DNA of 64,000 nt, taken from positions 11,232,963-11,296,962 of the forward strand of contig NC_023754.2 of NCBI RefSeq assembly GCF_000499845.2, read 5' to 3'. Position 1 is the first letter of the stretch. Each line of letters starts with the position of its first letter. A model generated the notes under the pieces. It saw only the letters and a list, made by a program, of their open reading frames with translations, was not told the origin of the DNA and searched no databases. The position numbers and the translations under genes are program-made. Source of the DNA: Phaseolus vulgaris. Taxonomy: Eukaryota > Streptophyta > Magnoliopsida > Fabales > Fabaceae. Positions 11,341 to 21,200 of this stretch are shown piece by piece.

Positions 11341-11924
11341 AAGCTTTACGAACAAACTCCTCTTAGAAGTTATTACCATAGCTTATGTACAACTATGTAG
11401 TTCCAAAGTAAAAACTATTCACTCATAGGTCAAAAAAATTGGAAACCCTTTCATATTGATTTCTTTAGAGTTTAGGATTTAGGGTTTTATATCGATGAAC
11501 ACTTCTTTACCCAAAACTGTAGAGACAACAATGTTCTCTTCTACTAAACTAACATAGTTCCAGAATAACTTGACCAATTATGCATGGATGGTTTGTGTTT
11601 TTAAGAAACCTCGAATATGGCACACTGAATTCTAAATCCTCTTTCAACAAGCTTTTGCAAGGCAAACAAATGTTATACAATAATTAGGCAACGATAAAAT
11701 TAAAAGGATCACAACTCATATTTTTCTTTATAGAACGAGAGAGACTAAAACTCTCATAAATGTAAATAGTCTTGAACCAAATGCTTAGATAATTTTCAAT
11801 CAAAATATTCAAACACAACATAATCAGGTATTCACAAAATCGAAAAATATTCAAGTATGTAGGAAATTCAATTCAAATGCACAACGAGACATGTGATATT
11901 TCCTAATGTGTCAAATTTTGACCG
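11341..11924. other. AT-rich DNA next to element B
   Basis: No gene or RNA seen. It ends at the left copy of the TTTAT target duplication of element B (11925-11929). Confidence 0.5.
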
Positions 11925-11929
11925 TTTAT

Positions 11930-13016
11930 TGATCCTGTCGGTTGACTTAGCGCCAAAGCATTGCCTCGTCACGAACCTCCTCACCAGCTTGACTCCACGT
12001 GCCCTTCAAGTTCACACCACAAGAGCTTCCTCAGGGAACCTGAAAACACAAGGTGGCGCCTCTGCGGCCGGTGGCGCTCCGACGCTCAAGTCAGTAACAA
12101 GAACACCCAAAACTCAGAGAAAATATGCTCTGAGGAACCGTACTAAAGGCACACAACCCTAGCAGAATGAGCCGTAATGAAAACGTACCCCTGCAAATTC
12201 TGTTAAGTTTACCTTTATAGCTAGGTTTCCTCTCTCTCCAGGGCGTTATGCTTTTGGACGCGTGGCTCGCATCCAGCCCTGCACGTGTCGCCATCTGGGC
12301 TGGGATAACAGGTAGCGCCCAGCCCTACACGTGTCGTCATCTGGGTTGGAATAACGGTTAGCATCCAACCCTACACGTGTCGTCATCTGAGTTGGTGCAA
12401 CTTGAACGTTATTTCTGTGTAGTAACCAGTCGCGCAGCTAAGTCATCTACCCATGGAGCAAGCTAACACGCAATGTGCCTTAGAACACTACCTGACCAGG
12501 CGAGTATCGGGTGCAGCACAATGCACCATCTCTGTGATACCGCCTGTTTGTTAATGGCACCCTCCTTAACACTGCGCCATGAGTGTTCTCGGGCTGAGGA
12601 GACCTTGTTATCAACGAATGTCCACTCTGGGAATCCTGTCACTGGTAGGCAAGCTGTCCCCTTCAACCCACACGCCCTTCACACCCTATGCTGGCGCAAC
12701 AATCGCCTCACTGGAGTTGTACACTTGAACTTACACTTCTGGGCCCTCATCAGCTTCAACTGAGCTTGTCGGGAAATCCGGCGACGTGCTTCCTGCGGCG
12801 ATATCAAGCTACCTGATCGCCAATCACCAAACACGTCGATGACAGACAAACCCGGTGACAACCGACTATGTTCATCGCAGAACGCCAGCTCCATGAACCG
12901 GCGACTACGCTCACCTCTGAACCATCCACCTTTCCCTTGCCCACGTGCTCCGCTGAGCACGCCCCACATAGTCACGTGCAAGCCACGTCATCATACCCGA
13001 TGTCCTGGTCGGTACA
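11930..13016 (-). repeat. 3' LTR of element B (1087 bp)
   Basis: On the plus strand it runs TGATCCTG...GGTCGGTACA. A TATA-like CTTTATA (inverted TATAAAG, 12213-12219) could be the LTR promoter. Three imperfect copies of a unit containing CCCTACACGTGTCGTCATCT lie at about 12270-12400. The LTR edge TGATCCTG and the word GCTCAAGTCAGT are shared with the element A LTR, showing the two belong to related families. Confidence 0.92.
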
Positions 13017-13031
13017 CAAGCCCCCAGTCTC
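13017..13031 (-). promoter_or_regulatory. Polypurine tract of element B
   Basis: Directly inside the 3' LTR, the minus strand reads GAGACTGGGGGCTTG just before the LTR TG. This is the purine-rich primer site for plus-strand DNA synthesis. The same block (AGACTGGGGGGCT) precedes the 3' LTR of element A. Confidence 0.8.
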
Positions 13032-13139
13032 GAGCAACGACTTGTTCAGCGAGGAGACTAAAGAGGTTTAAATCTGGCGGCTTACGTGGCTTCGCGCGTT
13101 GGCGCTAACACTGTTCACTGACTTGACATTTCACAAACT

Positions 13140-13354
13140 TCTTCGATCATTCGCCACGTGGACTCATCAACGACCATTATTCACTATCGTTTGCGCTTCT
13201 CGCAACGTTCGAAACCCTTCGAATCTCTTAAACACTTCGCGCCATTTCACTGTTTCATTATCTTCTACCTTTCCTCGAACTCTCAAAACGCTCCAGCGAA
13301 CGCTCCGATTCTCCCAACCTCCATCTTTCTGACTGCTCTTCTGATAATCTAAAG
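13140..13354 (+). promoter_or_regulatory. Candidate promoter/leader of the B antisense gene
   Basis: A block around 13145-13175 contains TCGCCACGTGGACTCATCAA, with a G-box core CACGTG. It matches the position and sequence of a block upstream of the A antisense gene (inverted at 28366-28400: CACGTGGCTTCATCAACG). It is followed by a leader exon ending AAAG at 13354 and an intron at 13355-13582. The promoter role is inferred from conservation between two diverged elements and from position. Confidence 0.45.
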
Positions 13355-13590
13355 GTAACTTTTTTATCACTCCTACTGATATTTGCTGCATTTTAATCGG
13401 TTTGCATCATCCATTACCTGTCTGGAGCATACGTTGTGGGATGTTTCTCTGCTTTGTTTTTTTCTTCTCTGCGTTTAGGGTTTCTGAACCTTTCTTTGCG
13501 AGCCCCTCTCGCTCTTCCCTCTTCTCTTCTTCTGTCGAGTCTTTCTGTTTATGAACACTCATACCTTTTCGTCTTCTTGCAGCTTCCTCG

Positions 13591-16053
13591 ATAACTCGTT
13601 CAAAAACCACACCAAACCCTCCTCCATCTCCTCGCAACCTTCCGGCGAAAACCCGTAGGGCAAACCCCTCTTCTTCCCGCGACCCCCCAAGGGGTCCCAA
13701 CGTCCCCTCCGACCGAGTCGCGAGACCCGCGTCCTCTCATCGTAGCCAACCATAACCAAACCCACCACAAACCAGTGCGATGGTAAAACCTCTGCCAGAT
13801 TACAAACGACTATACACGTGGGCCTCTGCAACCTTGCTGGGTGAGACCTCATCCGTCAACTCCGACCTCGACATCTTTCGCCTCAAGAAAGGTGATAAGG
13901 AAAACCTTTCTTTCAGTAAAGAGCACGACGACAAAGTAGTCGTGCGGCCTTGTCCTCCCGGTGAGCCAATCTGCATCGACGATCAGGGGAGCGACGACAC
14001 CCCCTTCTGCTTCATATACACCACTATGTTCAAGAAGGTCAAACTCCGGTTTCCCTTCACATGCTTTGAGAGGGAGCTCCTGACCGAGCTCGACATAGCC
14101 CCCGCCCAGCTCCATCCCTACAGCTGGGAGTTCGTACGAGCTTACTAGATTCTCTGCGCACACTTGGGACTCCCGGCCTCTGTGGACGTATTCCTGTACT
14201 TGTTCGAGGCGAAGAACTCGGGCGATCGTCTATGGGTCAACCTTAATGGGATCGCCGGGAGGTCCATTCTTTCTATCTTCCAGCAATCCTATAAGGATTG
14301 GAAGGGGAAGTTCGTGCGTGTATGCTGCAGCGATCAAGACCCTTCTCTTCTCGACGGGTTCCCCTTGTACTGGGTGAACAAGGGGAAGAAGGAGTCAAGC
14401 TTCAGGAAGGCCAGGGGGCCAGAGAAGATGGGGGCACTCGACAAGGACTTGTGCGATTTTGGGAAAAGAGACGCCTCCTCCAACGTGGTTCTTCCCACTT
14501 CCTCCATCATTTCCTACGAGTTTCTCAAAAGCCAGCTAGACGTCCATATAGGTTCGTCCTTGAGTTCCCTTAGCTTATACTTGTATCGTCCGACCTTTGC
14601 CTTGACGATGCTGTTCTGACTTGTGTGTAGTTTTAGCTTTCCCCATGCATTGTCTTATACTGCTTGTCTTTATGTGCATTGTTAAACATCGAATTTTTGT
14701 GCTGTTTGGTAACTGTGGGCCAATTATGCAGATATGATGCTGGGGAAAGATAGAATGGCTGAGCTATGCGCCATAGCCAAATCCCACAAGCTGGCGGCGG
14801 GCTCCCAAACAGTCCCGAACTCTGTTGCGGAGATCGCCGCCGCCCAGGGCCAATCTCCACCAGCTGGTCCACCCGCAGCTGCTGCTCTTCCAGCCCCCCA
14901 ACGCAAAAAACTACCCCTCAAGAAGGCCAAGAGGAAGGCCCCCAGGGTAGTATCTGACGAAGAAACGGATGAAGCCACTGAGGATGGGTTGATCTGCAAA
15001 AGGAAAAGGGTGGCGGTGACTGAGCCCTCAGCAATTGAGAGCACCGCTCCAAACTTCATCGAGAACCCCCCCAGCGCCTCCACACCATTCGAGTTTGCAG
15101 GGGATGTTCTCGTTTCAAACGCTTCAGTTGCTGAGGCCGCTCCTGAGCAACTCGCCGATACACAAGCCTCCTCACAAGCCTCCGAGAACCTTCTTGCCTC
15201 ACCACTGCGCCTCGAAGCTCCCCCCGCCGTCCAACCTTGTGAGGGTGGTGGTGAGCACCAACCATCGACTCCTCTAGCAACCTCAAACCTCCCAGCCGCT
15301 CTTCAAGAAGCTTTGAAGTCCTTTACCGTGCGCCTGAGTGCCATGGTCGACGATTGCCTTCCCCAGATCGTCGACGAAGGGCTCAAGGACTCTTTGGAGA
15401 AGTTTGAGCTCGATAACCGGATCAACCAGGAGGTGGCAAGTACCGCGAAAGCTGAAGCCGAGAAGACCAAATGCGATATGATGATGCAAGGCTTGGAGTT
15501 TTCGCGAGTTGAAAACGGCCTCAAGGACGAGCTCAAGAGCGTGCGGCAAGACAACAAAGAGCTGCACAAGAAGCTTCATGACAAACTTCAAGACGCCGTT
15601 GAGCTGGAGAGCAAGATCGTCCCTCTAAGGGAGAAAATTGCCGCGCTGGAGGAGGCCAAGAAAACCGACGCCCAGAAGATGGTCAACCTGGAGAAGAGGT
15701 CAGTCGAGAGAGAGACCCTTTTGGGAAAGGTTAAGCAAGATCGGGATAAGGCCTCCCAGGAACTTAGTGAAGCTGCTGCTGAGCTTGCCCGAGTTCGCGA
15801 GGAGAACAGCGGGCTCAAGAAGAAGGCCGACGAGCTCGAGCTTGAAGTCACCCAGGTTCGTGAAGAGAACAGTGGGTTCAAGACGAAGATCGACGAGCTT
15901 CAGCTTGAGGCTGCCCAGGTTCTAACTTCCGGCTTTGGCGCTCCTTTGGAGCAGTTTGCTTGCAAATATCCTGACCTTGATCTTTCTGAGTTCTCAGTAT
16001 ACAACGAGGTGGTGGACGGCAAGATCGTGCCCCCGATTGACTTATCTCCTTGA
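13591..16053 (+). pseudogene. Antisense extra gene (aORF) of element B, inactivated
   Basis: Runs opposite to B gag-pol. A leader intron 13355-13582 (GTAACT...TTGCAG) and a coding intron 14552-14731 match those of the A copy. Exons 13591-14551 and 14732-16053 join to 761 codons in frame. The expected start ATG is ATA (13591-13593). Stops interrupt at codon 55 (13753-13755) and codon 186 (14146-14148). The first half is the conserved globular domain often labelled 'putative gypsy type transposon' (FKKVKLRFPFTCFERELL, LGLPASVDVFLYLFEAK, SYKDWKGKF, LDGFPLYWV). Then comes a Pro-rich stretch, a basic KKLPLKKAKRKAP nuclear-signal-like motif and a long coiled coil (residues about 470-720). Molecular function is unknown. 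Confidence 0.85.
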
Positions 16054-16118
16054 GGACTCTTATGCTTTACCTTGGTCTGTAATAATTTTCATTCTGTTTG
16101 AACTATTCGATACTTATG

Positions 16119-16152
<34 letters not shown>

Positions 16153-17113
16153 CATGATCTTCTAATTTATCTAATGTGCAATCAACTGGTTTAACTGGAT
16201 GGTTTTTTCTTAATTCAACGTATTTTGTACCAACCGGTACTTAACTTTTCTCAACTCAACTTACTTTGCACCAATCAGTACTTAACTTTCTGCAAACCAC
16301 CTTAACTTAAACAAACAGTTAATTCGAAGCAATAACGCTTAATACGAAATCACTTACTTAGCACCTGGAACTTCTCTTGCCCGACCCGCCAAGGGCCAAA
16401 GGCATCTCTGCATCGTCGCTCAGAACTTCGCAGACGCGATCTCCGCCTGCGATTCTCCTTGTGTTCTAATCTCAAACCACGGGCTTCTGGCGACGTCATC
16501 TTCCATTTAACTGAAAGCGTCCCTCGCGGGACCACCTTCTGATTTCATTTTTGCTCACTTGGGAGGAGAGCCGTCTTTCGAATCGCTCTTTGCCTTCCCC
16601 AAGCCTTTATTCTGGGATAACTTACACCATTGTTCCCTCATCTGGGGGTAGAGCCGCCTTTCGGATCCTTCTCTACCTCCCTTAATTTCAGAACAATGAT
16701 TTGGGTGGTGGGGTGTCTTCTGCGAACCTTCCCCGACTACCCTTCGCCTCCGATTCAACTGGTCCTACTAGGTCAACATTGGTGTCTCTCTCAAGGGGGA
16801 AAGAGTCCTTCTCCAACCCTCCTCTCCCGCACTTGAGATCGTTAGCACCCCTGACTTTTCGGTTTAATCTTTCCTGAACTCACTCGAGGGTGAGAAGGGC
16901 TTTTTATGATGCCTCAACTTGCCCAGAGGTTACATCTCCATCTCCCCCGGATGCACTGAGGGCTTTCAACTTGCCTCGATTTGCTCGCGCAAAGAGGTCT
17001 TGTGATCTATTCTTGCCTACGCTCGCTCAAGGCGAGGAGGTCTTTTAAATCCCTTTCTCGCCTGCACTCGCTCAAGGCGAGGAGGTCTTTTAAATCTCTT
17101 TCTCGTCGGGAGG
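16054..17113 (-). other. B spacer: (CA)n tract and GCGAGGAGGTCTTTTAAAT repeats
   Basis: Non-coding internal DNA of B between the aORF and pol. It holds a microsatellite of about 13 CA units at 16119-16152, several imperfect repeats, and at about 17025-17105 two copies of a 47-bp unit containing CTCGCTCAAGGCGAGGAGGT, the inverted relative of the repeats in A at 24100-24780. Element A inserted here at GGAGG (17109-17113). Open frames in the area show no known domain. Confidence 0.7.
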
Positions 17114-17906
17114 TGTACCGCCCTGTTGGACGGGTGTGATGACGTGGCATCCTGCTACAGTATAGGCGTGTTGACAAGGCGCCAGGTTGGCAGATGGGAA
17201 GGAAATCGGGAGGCATGTGTGGTCGCCGATTGTTAAGTTGGCGTGTTCCGATCTCCAGCTTACCAGAATAGGCGGTCGCCAGGTTGAGGATGAAGTCGCC
17301 AGATGCAGACTCAGGCGACCAGGCAGTCGGAGATCGCCAGAACAAGCACATCGCCGAAGATAAAGGAGAAGCAGATTATGAAGGCGGCCGGCGAGACCAC
17401 AGGGAAGGTGTATGAAGACCCTAACTCGCCAGTTTTAGTAGGGATCGCACTCCTGAGTTAGCTATGCACTGGGCAGTACCATGCATAGGTAACTTAGCCA
17501 AAATGAGAGTAGAAGCAGCGCCAAGTCAGGGAGCCTCCAGATGATGGCACGTGTACAGTTGGATACGAGCCACGTGTCCAAGTCTGTAACTGCCAGGAGA
17601 GAGAAAATCACCAGGTATATAAGAGTTCTTAACAGATTTTCTAAGGTACGCGCATTCAGTTCATACACTTTACGCTTGCGAGTGACAGAGCTGTTTGTGA
17701 GAGAGAGTTTGCACGGTTCCAGTTCTTAGTATTTGGTGATACCGTCACTGACTTGAGCATCGGAGTGCGATCGGCCGCAGCGGCGCCGTGTCGTTTCTTT
17801 GCAGGTTCTTGAGGTAGATCCAGAGGAGGAACGGAAGTGAGAAGCGGCGCGCACGTCGATCCTTTGACGAGGCATTCTCCAGCGCTCCGGTCAACAGGCA
17901 GGATCA
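17114..17906 (+). repeat. 5' LTR of element A (793 bp)
   Basis: Runs TGTACCGCCC...CAGGATCA. A TATA box TATATAAG lies at 17616-17623, following a cluster of ACGTG words (GCACGTGTACAG, GCCACGTGTCC), so transcription probably starts about 30 bp downstream, near 17650. The 3' LTR copy is the same length with six substitutions. Confidence 0.95.
17616..17623 (+). promoter_or_regulatory. LTR TATA box
   Basis: TATATAAG follows CACCAGG in the 5' LTR, and the same sequence is at the equivalent place in the 3' LTR. It is the best promoter candidate for gag-pol RNA. Confidence 0.7.
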
Positions 17907-17908
17907 TC

Positions 17909-17926
17909 AGGCGCCCACCGTGGGGC
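17909..17926 (+). promoter_or_regulatory. Primer binding site of element A
   Basis: GGCGCCCACCGTGGGGC begins three bases inside the 5' LTR end. It is complementary to the 3' end of plant tRNA-Lys(CUU), whose acceptor region ends in the reverse complement of this sequence followed by CCA. The tRNA assignment is from recall of the tRNA sequence. Confidence 0.75.
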
Positions 17927-18265
17927 CCTGTAAAACGTGCTCCCATCCACAGCGTGAGTTCGTGGAAGTTTTCAAGGTTTTCTGCGCGGTTGTGTGCTGG
18001 TGCAACCGTCGTTTACGGTTTCTTTGAGTTTCGTTCGGTGAGTTTGTGTTTTGTGCCGTTCGTTTGTCTTTCAATCGGTGGAGTGAGGTCTTTTGTTGCT
18101 TGCGCGCAATCTGTCTGGTGGAAGTTCGAGTTCTTTGGTGGTTCTCTGCGAAGGTTTGCGGTGTTCTTTGGTTCTTGCACAGTTTCTTGAGTCTTCTCCG
18201 ATCGATCGCTGATTCGTTCGTGGTTGAAGTGTCATTTGCTGTATTTCTGTGGCTCGCTGAAGTTA

Positions 18266-21200
18266 ATGAGAAAGATGAGAAGCAATCGTTCCAGTCCCGT
18301 GGCTCCCGTCGCTGCTGAAGGCGACGCCGCCATGACCATGGCGCAGATGGCAGAAATGATGCGCTCGTTGCAGGCCACTGTGGAAGCCTCGCGCGTCGAG
18401 CAGGCAAGGATACATGAAGACCTGGTCGCCTCTCGCGCCAGGAACGAGGAGCTCAGCAAGGTAGCTGAGGAGCTGCGTCGAGCTCTTCAGGAGCAGCAGG
18501 GTCGTTCTTCAGCTGAAGAGGTGGCACCGTCGACGCCACCTCGTGTTTTCCCAATGCCTTTCATTCAGGCGATTACCGACACGCCAATTCCCACGAGCGT
18601 GGTTCCGGTTAAAGCTGTTTTTACCGGCGTGGAGGATCCAGAAGCTCATCTGACCACGTTCCACACGCAGATGATGCTGTCGGGAGGGTCAGACGCCGTC
18701 TACTGTAAGATGTTCGTGAGCACGCTCCAGGGAACGGCGATGGAGTGGTTTGTGAGCCTGCCTAATGGTCACATAACCAATTTTCAACAATTCTCGAAAA
18801 TCTTTGTCGAGCAGTATATTGTGAACAAGGCACCGCCCAGGGTGTCCTATGATCTGTTTGATATAAGGCAGTACCATGGGGAGTCCCTCAGAGACTACCT
18901 CAATCGCTTCGGAGCGCAGATGGTCAGATCGCCGGCCAAGGATGAAGAAATGCTGGTCTATGCCTTCAAGAAGGGCGTGCAGCCAGGGCCATTCTGCGAA
19001 GCCTTGATCAGGGCTCATCCAGCGACGTTTGCTGAAGTCAGGCGACTTGCGGTGGCCCACATCGCCGACGAGAGTGAAGTCGCCGAGAAGAGAGGCAGCG
19101 TGGCTCCCGCCAGGCCACGCGCCCAGACCAGGATCCAGCCACAGAGGGTGCTGGAAACGGCGGCGGCGGCCAGAAAGGACCAAAGGACTTGCTATCCTTA
19201 CGATAGGAGGAATAAGGGAAGAAGCCAAGCGCGCCAACCACCAGCACGCCAACAACCAGCACGCCGAGAGTACAATCGCCCGCCTAAGCACAAATTCGTC
19301 ATGGGACTAGCGGACCTGATCGCTATCCCTAACATATCTGCTAGGTTAAAGGCGCCCGAGAAGGTGGGCGACAAGGTGCTGGGGTCAAAGCCGGACGTTT
19401 GGTGCGAGTTTCACCAGTGCTTTGGCCACAACCTGGACTCGTGTTTGTCTTTAGGATACCAGCTCGACGATCTGGTTAAGAGCGGGTTCCTAAACGACTA
19501 TCTGCTGGACAGAAGGACCGGAGGAGCGTCGAGTTCCCAGCCGGCAGGTGGAGAAGCCCAGCAACACGAGATGCCTATCCATGGGGAGATCCACACCATT
19601 GCAGGGGGTTTCTCAGGTGGTGGATGCACCGCATCGCAGAGGAAAAAGTACGCGCGATCGGTGATGTCAGTGGACATGTTTGAAGATCACTCGCCGGAAG
19701 TGGACATTACGTTCACCAAGCAGGATCTTCGGGACGTTGTGCCTCATGACAACGATCCCATTGTTATTTCTTTGATCACGGCGGGAAGGAAGGTCCATAG
19801 AGTTCTGGTGGACCAAGGAAGCTCGGCAGACGTAATGTTCTGGCCGACTTTCACGCAGCTAGAATTGCCCCTTGACCAGCTAAGGCCCTATGGAGGGTGC
19901 TTGTATGGGTTCGCTGGCGACCAGGTGGAGGTCAGGGGGTACATTGAGCTGAGAACCACGTTTACCGATGAGGCTGGGTCGAGGACGGAGAAAATCAAGT
20001 ACCTCATCGTAAACGCCCCTTCAGCATATAACATCCTGTTGGGAAGGCCCACTCTTAACAGGATAGGCGCAATCCCATCGACTCGGCACATGAAGGTGAA
20101 GCTGCCGTCCATGGAAGGGGTGGTGATCACGATAAAGTCTGATCAGAAAGAAGCGAAAAAGTGCTATGAAAATAGCCTGAAAAATAAAAGATCAGTGAGC
20201 TATGTAACGACCACCCCGCCTCCCGGTGTGAAGCCCAGACCGCCGGTAACAGAGGAGGCCGCTGGAAGGGATGTAGAGATGGTAGATGCTGAGCTGGGGG
20301 AGAGGAATGCTGGCCTGGAGGAAGAAGAGGCGCGGAATCGCCCTGAGGAAGCAAGGGAACTGGGGATCGCCAAGGCGGTGATCGCCAGAGAATCCAGGCC
20401 CAAACCCGTCGAGCAGTGGCTCGAGAAGGAGATCGGGGGGAAAGTTTTCAAGCTCGGAAGATCTCTGGGGGTCGATCTCCAGGACCAGATCGCCAAGGTG
20501 ATTGAACGGCATCTGGACGCGTTTGCCTGGTCCGCTTCGGACATGCCCGGGATCGACCCCGACTTCTTGTGCCATCATCTGGCAATGGACAACATGGTGA
20601 GGCCAGTACGACAAAGGAGAAGGAAATTCAATGAAGAGAGGAGGCAGGCGATCAGGGACGAGACCCAGAAGCTCCTCGCTGCAGGCCACATCAGGGAAGT
20701 CCAGTACCCTGAATGGTTGGCGAACGTCGTACTGGTGAAGAAGAGCAACGGGAAATGGCGCATGTGCGTCGATTTCACCGATCTGAATAAAGCTTGCCCA
20801 AAGGATTCATATCCTTTACCAAGCATTGATGCCCTGGTTGATAGCGCTGCGGGGTGCAAGCTGCTGAGTTTCCTGGATGCCTTCTCGGGCTATAATCAGA
20901 TCAAGATGCATCCCATGGATGAAGAGAAAACAGCCTTCATGACGGAGAGGTCGTGCTACTGCTATAAGGTGATGCCGTTTGGGCTGAAGAACGCGGGGGC
21001 CACGTACCAGAGGCTGATGGATCGAGTACTTGCACCAATGCTGGGAAGGAACGTGCAAGCTTACGTCGATGACATGGTCGTGACCTCGCAGGAGAAAAGC
21101 AAGCACGTTGCAGACTTGGAAGAATTGTTCACGACGATCGCCAAGTTCAAGTTGAAGCTCAACCCGGAGAAATGCATTTTCGGCGTGGAGGCTGGAAAAT

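Noticed and set aside
12463..13108. Open frames in the B 3' LTR
   Set aside because: Nearly the same frames appear in the other LTR (35567-36185) simply because LTRs are duplicates. They show no domain and no coding-type conservation.
18689..19291. Long minus-strand open frame inside gag
   Set aside because: Shadow of the intact gag-pol frame, without recognised domains. The real antisense gene lies elsewhere (25302-27937).
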